Positions 16,632 through 24,122 of a stretch of DNA of 64,000 bases are shown here, in pieces. Positions within the stretch are counted from its first letter, which is position 1. Each line of letters begins with the position of its first letter. The position numbers and the translations under genes were made by a program. The notes beneath the pieces are model-generated. The model saw only the letters and a list, made by a program, of their open reading frames with translations, was not told where the DNA came from and made no database searches. The DNA lies in contig JACPDN010000015.1 in the NCBI GenBank assembly GCA_016183985.1, forward strand, positions 95,132-159,131. The letters are read 5' to 3'. Origin of the DNA: Pseudomonadota bacterium. Lineage in GTDB: Bacteria; Pseudomonadota; Alphaproteobacteria; Dongiales; Dongiaceae.

Positions 16632-17202
16632 AATCCGCAAGCGCCTCATTTCGGTCGAGGAGATCTTTCACGAAGGCGGCCCGAAGGCCAACAAACCGCT
16701 GCGGCGCGTCGCGGGTCTAGCCGTTATCAAGAATCCCTTTGCCGGCCGCTATGTCGAGGAGATCACCGGTTTCATGGAAGATCTGCGCCCCCTCGGCCTC
16801 GAGCTGGCGCGCGACATGGTGGAGGCTTTGGGCGGAGATCGCTCGATCGTCGAAGGTTACGGCAAGGGTATCATCGTCGGGTCGGCGGGCGAGTTGGAGC
16901 ACGGTGCGCTGTGGCATGCGCCCGGCGGCTATGCCATGCGTGAAGTGCTGGGCGAGACCAAGGCGATCGTGCCATCGACCAAGAAGGTGGGCGGCCTTGG
17001 CGCGCGGCTTGACGTGCCGGTGACGCATATCAACGCCTCCTATGTGCGCAGCCATTTCGACGCGATCGAGGTGGGGTTGCCGGACAGCCCCCGCGCCGAC
17101 GAAATGCTCGTGGCGCTGGTCATGACGACCGGCGCCCGCATTCACAACCGTGCCGGCGGCCTGAAGGCGAGCGAAATCAAGGGAGAGGATGGATTGCGAT
17201 GA
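16618..17202 (+). CDS. DUF1185 (amino acid synthesis) family protein, copy 1
   Basis: A 194-residue protein of the DUF1185 family, structurally known but without proven activity. Conserved points are VIKNPFAGRYVEEIT (residues 36-50), YGKGIIVGSAGELEHGA (81-97), STKKVGGLGARLDVPVTH, YVRSHFD and the terminal IKGEDGLR. An AAGGAA about 10 nt upstream of ATG 16618 serves as ribosome-binding site inside the end of the UPF0280 gene. The next gene is a same-length paralogue overlapping by 4 nt, so the two may form a hetero-oligomer. Co-transcription with the reductase suggests a step or accessory role in the nicotinate route. Confidence 0.82.
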   Translation: MPQVEIRKRLISVEEIFHEGGPKANKPLRRVAGLAVIKNPFAGRYVEEITGFMEDLRPLGLELARDMVEALGGDRSIVEGYGKGIIVGSAGELEHGALWHAPGGYAMREVLGETKAIVPSTKKVGGLGARLDVPVTHINASYVRSHFDAIEVGLPDSPRADEMLVALVMTTGARIHNRAGGLKASEIKGEDGLR

Positions 17203-17783
17203 AAGCCGAGATCCGGAAGATCGTCACCTTCGTCGAGGAAACCCATCGCGAGATGGGGAAGGGCATCAATCCACCAACCCGGCGCGCGGCGGCGGTTGCC
17301 GTCATCGCCAATCCCTTTGCCGGCAAATATGTCGAGGATTTGACGCCGCTCATGGAGATCGGTGAGGAACTGGGCGGCCTCCTCGCTGAGAAAGCCGTGG
17401 CAGCGCTCGGCATCGAGGGTGGCAAAGCGGAGAGCTATGGCAAGGCCGCGGCCGTCGGCGAGAATGGCGAGCTGGAGCACGCCGCTGCCATCCTGCATCC
17501 CAAGATGGGCACACCGGTCCGCAAGGTGTTGGTGAAGGGCGCGGCGCTCATCCCCTCTTCAAAAAAGCGCGGTGGCTTGGGCTGCGTGCTCGACGTGCCG
17601 CTGGGGCACAAGGATGCGGCCTATGTGCGCAGCCATTTCGACGGCATGGAAGTGCAGATCAACGATGCGCCTCGCGCCAACGAGATCATGGTGGCCGTTG
17701 CCGTCACCGACAGCGGCCGCCCGCTGCCGCGCGTCGGCGGTCTCACCAAGGATCAGATCAAGGGCGAGGACGGATTACGCTGA
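17199..17783 (+). CDS. DUF1185 (amino acid synthesis) family protein, copy 2
   Basis: A second 194-residue DUF1185 protein. It shares with copy 1 the segments VIANPFAGKYVEDLT, GENGELEHAA, SSKKRGGLGCVLDVPLGH, AYVRSHFDGMEV and the C-terminal IKGEDGLR, but differs clearly elsewhere, so the duplication is old. Start and stop are both coupled: ATGA with copy 1 and TGATG with the MarR gene. The two copies may have different roles or form one complex. No catalytic residue can be assigned from sequence alone. Confidence 0.82.
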   Translation: MKAEIRKIVTFVEETHREMGKGINPPTRRAAAVAVIANPFAGKYVEDLTPLMEIGEELGGLLAEKAVAALGIEGGKAESYGKAAAVGENGELEHAAAILHPKMGTPVRKVLVKGAALIPSSKKRGGLGCVLDVPLGHKDAAYVRSHFDGMEVQINDAPRANEIMVAVAVTDSGRPLPRVGGLTKDQIKGEDGLR

Positions 17784-18232
17784 TGGCGAACCAGCCACGC
17801 ACACGATCCCCCGAACTGACCGACGGTTACAGTCTTGACGATCAGATCGGCTTTATTCTGCGCAAGGTGAGTCAGCGTCACACGGCCATCTTTGCAGCAG
17901 CTTTCGGCAGCGATCTCACCGCTCCGCAATGGGCAACACTTGCCAAGCTGTACGAGAACGGCGCCACGTCGCAGAATCAGTTGGGCCGCCTGGTGGCACT
18001 CGATGCCGCCACTATCAAGGGCGTCGTCGATCGCTTAGGCGCACGCGGCCTCACCACCACCAGCCCCGACCCTGACGACGCACGCCGCGTCCTGGTGACT
18101 CTCACGGAAGCCGGTCGCAAGGAAGCCGAACGCGGCTTCCCTATCGCGGCCATGATCACGGAAGAGACAATGTCATCGCTCGATGCAGGGCAGCGAGCGC
18201 AGCTGATCGCGTTGCTGAAGGCGTTGAGCTAG
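17783..18232 (+). CDS. MarR family transcriptional regulator
   Basis: A 149-residue winged-helix regulator: dimerisation helices at both ends, a recognition region SQNQLGRLVALDAATIKGVV near 61-80 and the typical wing DPDDARRVLVTLTEAG near 94-109. It is the last gene of the hydroxylase-reductase operon (TGATG junction). In Pseudomonas putida, the MarR protein NicR represses nicotinate genes and responds to 6-hydroxynicotinate; this gene occupies the equivalent niche. Palindromic sites of about 14 bp, like those at 8942-8955 and 10535-10548, suit a MarR dimer. Binding and effector are inferred. Confidence 0.87.
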   Translation: MANQPRTRSPELTDGYSLDDQIGFILRKVSQRHTAIFAAAFGSDLTAPQWATLAKLYENGATSQNQLGRLVALDAATIKGVVDRLGARGLTTTSPDPDDARRVLVTLTEAGRKEAERGFPIAAMITEETMSSLDAGQRAQLIALLKALS

Positions 18233-18245
18233 GTGCCTGCGGCCC

Positions 18246-19454
18246 CTACCCCAACTTCCCCTTCACCAGATCCGGAATCTTCGTTGCCGGCGGTGTGTTA
18301 CGGCTGCGTTGAATGCGGGGCACGCCATCGATGACGACCATGCCGACGCCGGGGAGATCGCCGAGGCGAACCGATTCCAGCAGATCCTTGCCCGCCGAAT
18401 GCTGCGCTTTGTCGAGGAAGACGAAATCCGCCGCCATGCCTTTCTCGATCAGACCGGTATCGAGCTTGCGCATGCGCGTCGTGTTGCCGGTGGCAAAGCA
18501 GAACGCCACTTCCGCGGGGACATCGCCCAGCGAAGACAGCATCGAGACCATGCGCAAGATGCCGAGCGGCTGCACGCCGGATCCTGCCGGCGCATCGGTG
18601 CCGAGAATCACGCGCTCCAATTGGTTCATCTCTCGCGCCGTGCGCAAGGTGAAGAGCGCCGCGCGCTCATTGCCGTTATGGACGATTTCGAGTCCGCGCT
18701 TGCAGCCCTCGCAGATGCAACGGATCTGGCTGTCGGGCAAGGCGGTATGGCCGCCATTGATGTGACCCACCACATCGGCATCCACTTCCAGCACGATATC
18801 CTTGTCGATGAGGCCAGAGCCGGGAATGGACGGGCCGCCGGTATGGATGGTGGATTGAATACCGTATTTCCTGGCCCAGCTCGCCATCTTATGCGCCGTC
18901 GGTCCGTCCTTGACGCCGCCGAGGCCGATCTCACCCAGTAGCTTCACGCCGGCATCGGCGAGATCCTTGAAGTCCTGCTCGATCATGCCGGGTTCGATGA
19001 CCGGCGCGCCGCCATGCAGCTTCACCCCACCCGGGCGGAAAGCGGCATAGGCACGCTGATGGAAAATCGCCATGGCCTTCAAGCCCACAATGTCCTTGGG
19101 CCGCCCCGGCATATGAACTTCACCCGCCGAGATCATGGTGGTCACACCGCCATGAAGCGATGAATCGATCCAGCCGATCTGGTTCTGGCGCGGCGTCCAA
19201 TCGCCCGCCACTGGATGTACATGGCTGTCGATGAGGCCCGGCACCAGCGCCACGCCCTGCGCATCGATCACCGTATCGGCATTGTCGAGGTCGAGATCCT
19301 TGGCCTTGCCCACGGCGCTGATCTTGCCGTTTTCGACCAGGACCGCATCACCGGCGAGGATCGGGTTCTGGATGTCGCCGCTCAGGATCAGGCCGATATT
19401 GCGGATCGCGAGCCTGGTCGGCCCGGCGGTCCCGGCGGGTGCGTCATGCGCCAT
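18246..19454 (-). CDS. Enamidase (amidohydrolase superfamily; opens the 6-oxo-tetrahydronicotinate ring)
   Basis: A 402-residue amidohydrolase that closely follows the Eubacterium barkeri enamidase from end to end. Shared features include IRNIGLILSGDI, HGGVTTMISAGEVHMPGRPK, GVKLHGGAPVIE, HTGGPSIPGS, GHINGGHTALP, GTDAPAGSGVQPLGILR, ATGNTTRMRKLDTG and SRNTPPA. Metal ligands visible are H78 and H80 (DSHVHP) and the histidines of IHTGG and GHINGG, with Asp in GTDAP. Enamidase hydrolyses 1,4,5,6-tetrahydro-6-oxonicotinate to 2-formylglutarate and ammonium. GAGGGG lies upstream of ATG 19454. The gene converges on the MarR gene (13-bp gap) and diverges from modA. Confidence 0.88.
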   Translation of the reverse strand: MAHDAPAGTAGPTRLAIRNIGLILSGDIQNPILAGDAVLVENGKISAVGKAKDLDLDNADTVIDAQGVALVPGLIDSHVHPVAGDWTPRQNQIGWIDSSLHGGVTTMISAGEVHMPGRPKDIVGLKAMAIFHQRAYAAFRPGGVKLHGGAPVIEPGMIEQDFKDLADAGVKLLGEIGLGGVKDGPTAHKMASWARKYGIQSTIHTGGPSIPGSGLIDKDIVLEVDADVVGHINGGHTALPDSQIRCICEGCKRGLEIVHNGNERAALFTLRTAREMNQLERVILGTDAPAGSGVQPLGILRMVSMLSSLGDVPAEVAFCFATGNTTRMRKLDTGLIEKGMAADFVFLDKAQHSAGKDLLESVRLGDLPGVGMVVIDGVPRIQRSRNTPPATKIPDLVKGKLG

Positions 19455-19555
19455 GGTGATTTCCCCTCAACTCTTTCGAAACTAAAGGCTATTTCCGTTT
19501 CCGATCTTAGTGCAGTCAGCGTCAAAGAGTCACGAGAAACGGTACCGGATCGGCT

Positions 19556-19587
19556 TTGACGGCTACCCTGATTTCGATATATACGAA
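19556..19587 (+). promoter_or_regulatory. modABC promoter with overlapping palindrome
   Basis: TTGACG at 19556-19561 and TATATA at 19578-19583, 16 bp apart, form a promoter for modA. The near-palindrome TTCGATATATACGAA (19573-19587) covers the -10 box. Its TATATA core recalls ModE Mo-boxes, although the usual two spaced half-sites are not seen, so repression by a ModE-like protein is only a suggestion. Confidence 0.5.
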
Positions 19588-19617
19588 TGAACACAACGCT
19601 AATCCGGGGAATTATCC

Positions 19618-20403
19618 ATGATCGCCTTTCTGACCCGCCGCTCTTTGATCGCTGCGACCCTTGCCCTCTCGACCATCGTCGCCCTGTCATTCGCCGCCAA
19701 GGCCGATGACAAGATCATCGTTTTCGCCGCGGCAAGCCTCAAAGGTCCGCTCGACGATGCCGCCGCTGCCTTCAAGGCTGCCAAGGGCGGCGATGTCGCC
19801 ATCTCCTATGCCGGCAGCTCAGCTCTCGCCAAGCAGATCGAGGCCGGTGCCCCCGCCGATCTCTTCATCTCGGCCGATCTCGACTGGATGGACCATGTCG
19901 AGAAGGCGGCCCAAGTAAAGGAAGGCACTCGCAGCAACTGGCTCGGCAATACGCTGGTCCTGGTCGGTCCGGCCGACAGCGCCTCGACGCTAAAGATCGC
20001 GGAAGGCTTCGACCTTGCCAGCACCGTCGGCGACGGCAAGCTCGCCATGGCCGATGTGAAGGCGGTTCCCGCCGGCAAATACGGCAAGGCCTCACTGGAA
20101 AAGCTCGGCGTCTGGACCGCTGTCGCACCCAAGGTCGCCCAGGCCGAGAATGTTCGCACCGCCCTGGCGCTCGTTGCCTCCGGCGAAGCACCCCTCGGCA
20201 TCGTCTACCAGACCGACGCCACGGCCGAGCCCAAGGTGAAGGTGATCGATACTTTCCCGGAGGACTCGCACAAGCCGATCATCTATCCTATCGCCCAGCT
20301 GACCGGCTCGAAGGCGCCGCTCGCCGCTGACTTCCTCCAGTTTCTGAAGTCGCCGGACGCGACCGCTCTCTTCGAGAAGGCGGGTTTCAAAATCCTGAAG
20401 TAG
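19618..20403 (+). CDS. modA: Molybdate ABC transporter substrate-binding protein
   Basis: A 261-residue periplasmic molybdate-binding protein. The signal peptide spans residues 1-29 (TRRSLIAATLALSTIVAL, cleavage after AKA). The mature part begins DDKIIVFAAASLKGPLDDAA, the ModA opening in which the ASL serine contacts the oxyanion. YAGSSALAKQIEAGAPADLF and LGIVYQTDA follow as expected. It heads modABC. Molybdate imported here would feed the molybdenum cofactor of the hydroxylase encoded 5 kb upstream. Confidence 0.92.
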   Translation: MIAFLTRRSLIAATLALSTIVALSFAAKADDKIIVFAAASLKGPLDDAAAAFKAAKGGDVAISYAGSSALAKQIEAGAPADLFISADLDWMDHVEKAAQVKEGTRSNWLGNTLVLVGPADSASTLKIAEGFDLASTVGDGKLAMADVKAVPAGKYGKASLEKLGVWTAVAPKVAQAENVRTALALVASGEAPLGIVYQTDATAEPKVKVIDTFPEDSHKPIIYPIAQLTGSKAPLAADFLQFLKSPDATALFEKAGFKILK

Positions 20404-20408
20404 GTTTC

Positions 20409-21110
20409 GTGCTGTCATTCACCCCGGAAGAACTCGTTGCGATCCATCTCAGCCTGAAGATCGCCCTGGTGGCCACGGCGGCATCATTGCCGCCAGGCCT
20501 TCTGGTGGCCTGGGCGCTGGCGCGTCGGGACTTCTGGGGAAAGACGCTGCTCAACGGCATCGTTCATCTGCCGCTCATCCTGCCGCCGGTCGTAACCGGC
20601 TATCTCCTCCTCCTCCTTATGGGCCGCAAGGGCCCGATCGGTTCCATTCTCGATCAGTATTTCGGCATCGTCTTCGCCTTCCGCTGGACGGGTGCGGCCC
20701 TCGCTGCCGGCATCATGGGATTTCCGCTGCTGGTGCGCGCCATCCGGCTTTCGATCGAGCTTGTTGACCGGCGCCTGGAACAGGCAGCCGTCACGCTGGG
20801 CGCTGCACCTATCTGGGTCTTCATGACCGTCACTTTGCCGCTGGCGCTGCCTGGCATCATCGCCGGCACGATCCTCTCCTTCGGCAAGGCGTTGGGTGAG
20901 TTCGGCGCCACGATCACCTTCGTCTCCAATATTCCTGGCGAGACGCAGACCATTCCAACGGCCATCTACACCTATACCAATGTTCCCGGCGGCGAGACGG
21001 CGGCGATGCGCCTGGTCGTCATTTCCATCATCATTTCCATGGCGGCCCTTGTTCTTTCCGAACTTCTGGCACGCCGCGTTTCAGCGAAGGTGATCGGCGA
21101 TGAGCGTTGA
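20409..21110 (+). CDS. modB: Molybdate ABC transporter permease
   Basis: A 233-residue inner-membrane permease with five or six hydrophobic segments and the coupling (EAA-like) region LGAAPIWVFMTVTLPLALPG near residue 133. FGKALGEFGATITFVSNIPG is highly typical of ModB. The start is GTG at 20409, 5 bp after modA. It overlaps modC by 11 nt. Confidence 0.92.
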   Translation: MLSFTPEELVAIHLSLKIALVATAASLPPGLLVAWALARRDFWGKTLLNGIVHLPLILPPVVTGYLLLLLMGRKGPIGSILDQYFGIVFAFRWTGAALAAGIMGFPLLVRAIRLSIELVDRRLEQAAVTLGAAPIWVFMTVTLPLALPGIIAGTILSFGKALGEFGATITFVSNIPGETQTIPTAIYTYTNVPGGETAAMRLVVISIIISMAALVLSELLARRVSAKVIGDER

Positions 21111-22197
21111 GATTTCCCTGCGCCATCGCATCGGCGCACTCGACATCGCTGCGGATTTCACCAGCGCCGCCGGCATCACCGCGCTGTTCGGCCGTTCGGG
21201 CTCCGGCAAGACGACACTTGTCAACATGGTGGCCGGGTTGACGCGGCCGGATTCCGGCATCATCAAGATCAGCGACAATATCCTTTTCGACAGTGCCCGC
21301 GGCATCAACCTGCCGCCACATAAGCGGCGCGTCGGCTATGTCTTTCAGGAGGCGCGCCTCTTTCCGCATCTCACGGTGAAGCAGAACCTCAATTACGGCG
21401 CCTTCTTCACCAAGGCACGGGACATGCGCCATTTCAGCCATATCGTCTCGCTGCTCGGCATCGGCCATCTGCTGGAACGCCGTCCCTTGCATCTGTCGGG
21501 CGGTGAGAGACAGCGCATCGCCATCGGCCGGGCGCTACTCTCCGATCCCGACATCCTCCTGATGGACGAGCCGCTGGCCTCGCTCGACGATGACCGCAAG
21601 GGTGAGATCCTGCCCTATCTTGAGCGCCTGCGTGACGAGGCGGAGATGCCGATCCTCTATGTCACTCACGCCGTACCAGAAATCGCACGCCTCGCGACCT
21701 CCGTCGTCCTCATCAATGACGGCAAGTCGATTGCCAGCGGCAGTGCCGCTGAAATTCTGGGCCGGCTCGATCTGCTACCCTTCACGGCACAGGATGAAAG
21801 CGGTGCTGGCGCCCTCATCGATGCCAGCATTTCGCGGCACGAGGTCGACGATCAATTGACGATCCTCGCCTCGCCCTTGGGCGAATTGCGCATTCCTGCC
21901 CTGGGTGCCGCCATCGGCACGCATCTGCGCGTCCAGATCAAGGCACGCGACGTGATGCTGAGCCTGACGCGCCCCACCGATATCAGCGCGCTCAATATCG
22001 TGCGCTGCCAGGTTACCGAATTGCGCGAAGACGATGGCGGCATGGTCAATGTGAGCCTCGAACGCGACGGCACGACATTTCTCGCCCGCATCACGCCAAA
22101 ATCGGCCCGCGACCTCAAATTGGCGCCTGCCAAACCCCTCTATGCCGTGATCAAATCAGTCGCCTTCGACCGCCGCCTGATCGGGACATGGAATTAG
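21100..22197 (+). CDS. modC: Molybdate ABC transporter ATP-binding protein
   Basis: A 365-residue ATPase with Walker A FGRSGSGKTTLVN, signature LSGGERQRIAIGRALL, Walker B ILLMDEPLASLD and a switch histidine in VTHAVPE. A C-terminal Mop/TOBE domain (about residues 290-360) binds molybdate and is characteristic of ModC. The stop overlaps the stop of the convergent AhpD-like gene by 4 nt (TTAG), leaving no room for a terminator. Confidence 0.92.
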   Translation: MSVEISLRHRIGALDIAADFTSAAGITALFGRSGSGKTTLVNMVAGLTRPDSGIIKISDNILFDSARGINLPPHKRRVGYVFQEARLFPHLTVKQNLNYGAFFTKARDMRHFSHIVSLLGIGHLLERRPLHLSGGERQRIAIGRALLSDPDILLMDEPLASLDDDRKGEILPYLERLRDEAEMPILYVTHAVPEIARLATSVVLINDGKSIASGSAAEILGRLDLLPFTAQDESGAGALIDASISRHEVDDQLTILASPLGELRIPALGAAIGTHLRVQIKARDVMLSLTRPTDISALNIVRCQVTELREDDGGMVNVSLERDGTTFLARITPKSARDLKLAPAKPLYAVIKSVAFDRRLIGTWN

Positions 22198-22604
22198 GAC
22201 TTCACTTCGAATTCTGGATCGAGCGGGATCTGCATGGCTGTCACCAGATGGTTGGTCTGGCCGGCGAGGCTGATGATCGCCATCAATTCGGCATGCTGCT
22301 CTTCGGTCATGCCCTTGGCGCGCGCAGCAGCGGTGTGGGAATGCACGCAATATGAACAGCTGTTCGCTGTCGAGACCGCGATATAGATCATTTCCTTGGT
22401 CAGCGGATCGATCGAACTCGGCGTCGCCATCACGGCCTTGATCTGGTCCCAGATCCGTTTCAGCAGCACCGGGCTGCTGGCCAACCCCCGCCAGATATTG
22501 TTGATGAAATCCGATTTCCTTGTGGCGCGGATGTCGTCATAGACCGCCTTCACCGCCGGATTCTTCTCAGCCTCGGCAATATTCGGCAGTTTCACGGTCG
22601 CCAT
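22194..22604 (-). CDS. Carboxymuconolactone decarboxylase / AhpD-like family protein
   Basis: A 136-residue all-helical protein with the AhpD-type redox motif SCSYCVHSHTAAARA near residues 59-73, that is C-x2-C followed by HxH. Such proteins act as alkylhydroperoxidases or, without redox cysteines, as decarboxylases; the CxxC favours a peroxidase-type activity. AAGGAA lies upstream of ATG 22604. It is the last gene of the sugar-transport operon, 16 bp after the ATPase gene. Its role with the transporter is unclear. Confidence 0.85.
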   Translation of the reverse strand: MATVKLPNIAEAEKNPAVKAVYDDIRATRKSDFINNIWRGLASSPVLLKRIWDQIKAVMATPSSIDPLTKEMIYIAVSTANSCSYCVHSHTAAARAKGMTEEQHAELMAIISLAGQTNHLVTAMQIPLDPEFEVKS

Positions 22605-22620
22605 GATGGATGTTCCTTCT

Positions 22621-24120
22621 TCAATGCACCGCTGCGTACATGATCTTTTCTTCTGTCGCGTCGGTCGGCGAGAACTCCTCGACGATGCGGCCCTGGCGAC
22701 AGACCAGGATGCGATCGGACAGATTCATGATTTCCGGCAGATAGGATGAGATCACCACCACGGCAAGGCCCTGATCGGCCAGCCGGTTGATGAGTTGGTG
22801 GATTTCAGCGATCGCACCGACATCGACGCCGCGCGTCGGCTCGTCGAAGATGATGATACGCGGCTTCTGTATCAGTCCCTTGCCGATCACCACCTTCTGC
22901 TGGTTGCCGCCGGAAAGCTCGACGACACGCGCATTGTCATTGATCGCCTTGATGTTGAGCGTTGAGCGCCATTCGGCCGCGAGGTCGTGCATCTCGCGCA
23001 TTGAGACATAGGCGTTCTTCTCGCGCCCCGAGGCCAGCAGGCCGGAGAACAGGTTTTCCGCGATCGACATGGTCTCGAAGAAGCCCTCGCTCTTGCGATC
23101 CTCCGTCACGTAGACGATGCCGTCTTTGACCGCCTCGCGCGGCACGTAATAGCGCACGGGCTCACCGTCGAGACTGATCTCACCACCGCGCAGGAAGTTG
23201 CGTTTGTAGATGCCGGAGACGACCTTGAACGTCTCGGTGCGGCCCGACCCGATGAGGCCGAAAACGCCCGTAATCTGCCCTTCGAAGATCGAAAACGAGT
23301 TGTTCCTGACCACGGCACCCATCGAGATATCCTCGACCGATAGCACCTTGTTGCCGGCGCCGCGGATCTTCGCCGCATCCCGCGATTTGCCATAGAGTTC
23401 GTCCGACAACGCGCGGCCGACCATGGCGCGGACGATCATTTCGCGGTCGAAATTCGCGGCGTTGTCGGTGATGACATGCTCGCCGTCTCGCATGATGGTG
23501 ATGCGATCGGCATGGGCCAGCGCTTCCTCAAGCGCGTGGCTGATAAAGACGATGGACACACCGCGGGCTTTCAGCCGTTGCATCAACGCAAAGAAGTGGC
23601 GCTTCTCTTCGGGCGTCAATGTCGCTGTCGGCTCGTCGAAGATGATGACTTCGGCGTTGTGGTGTACGGCGCGGGCGATCTCGACCATCTGGCGCTTGGC
23701 CGCCCCCAGAGTCTCGACGACCGCCGTGGGATCGACCGGGAAATTCAGCGATTGCAGGAATTGTTGGGCGGAAATATAGATGCCGCGCAAGCGGTTGAGG
23801 AATTTCTCCTCACCCAGATAGAGGTTCTGCGCCACCGTCATGGAAGGTACCAGGCTGGTTTCCTGGAACACCATGGCGATACCATCCTGCAGCGCTTCGT
23901 TGGGCGAGGCGAATTTTACCGGTTGCCCGCGATAGCGCATTTCGCCGCTGGTCGCCTCGACAACACCCGCCATAACCTTGGTGAGGGTCGATTTACCCGC
24001 CCCGTTCTCGCCCAGAAGGGCATGAATCTCGCCTCGGAAGAGGTCGAAATCGATGCTCTTTACCGCCGGAACGCCGCGATAGGCCTTGGTGATCTGTCGC
24101 ATCTGGATGATCGGATCCAT
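22621..24120 (-). CDS. Ribose-type sugar ABC transporter ATP-binding protein (RbsA family)
   Basis: A 499-residue tandem ATPase. The N-terminal half has Walker A LLGENGAGKSTLTKVMAGV and Walker B VIIFDEPTATLTPEEK. The C-terminal half has a degenerate P-loop, GLIGSGRTETFKVV, but an intact signature LSGGNQQKVVIGKGL and FDEPTRGVDVGA. This asymmetry is normal for RbsA/MglA. ATG at 24120 with AAAGGA just upstream is preferred; the frame is open to 24396 but overlaps the SMP-30 gene. It energises the two permeases encoded upstream. Confidence 0.9.
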   Translation of the reverse strand: MDPIIQMRQITKAYRGVPAVKSIDFDLFRGEIHALLGENGAGKSTLTKVMAGVVEATSGEMRYRGQPVKFASPNEALQDGIAMVFQETSLVPSMTVAQNLYLGEEKFLNRLRGIYISAQQFLQSLNFPVDPTAVVETLGAAKRQMVEIARAVHHNAEVIIFDEPTATLTPEEKRHFFALMQRLKARGVSIVFISHALEEALAHADRITIMRDGEHVITDNAANFDREMIVRAMVGRALSDELYGKSRDAAKIRGAGNKVLSVEDISMGAVVRNNSFSIFEGQITGVFGLIGSGRTETFKVVSGIYKRNFLRGGEISLDGEPVRYYVPREAVKDGIVYVTEDRKSEGFFETMSIAENLFSGLLASGREKNAYVSMREMHDLAAEWRSTLNIKAINDNARVVELSGGNQQKVVIGKGLIQKPRIIIFDEPTRGVDVGAIAEIHQLINRLADQGLAVVVISSYLPEIMNLSDRILVCRQGRIVEEFSPTDATEEKIMYAAVH

Positions 24121-24122
24121 TT

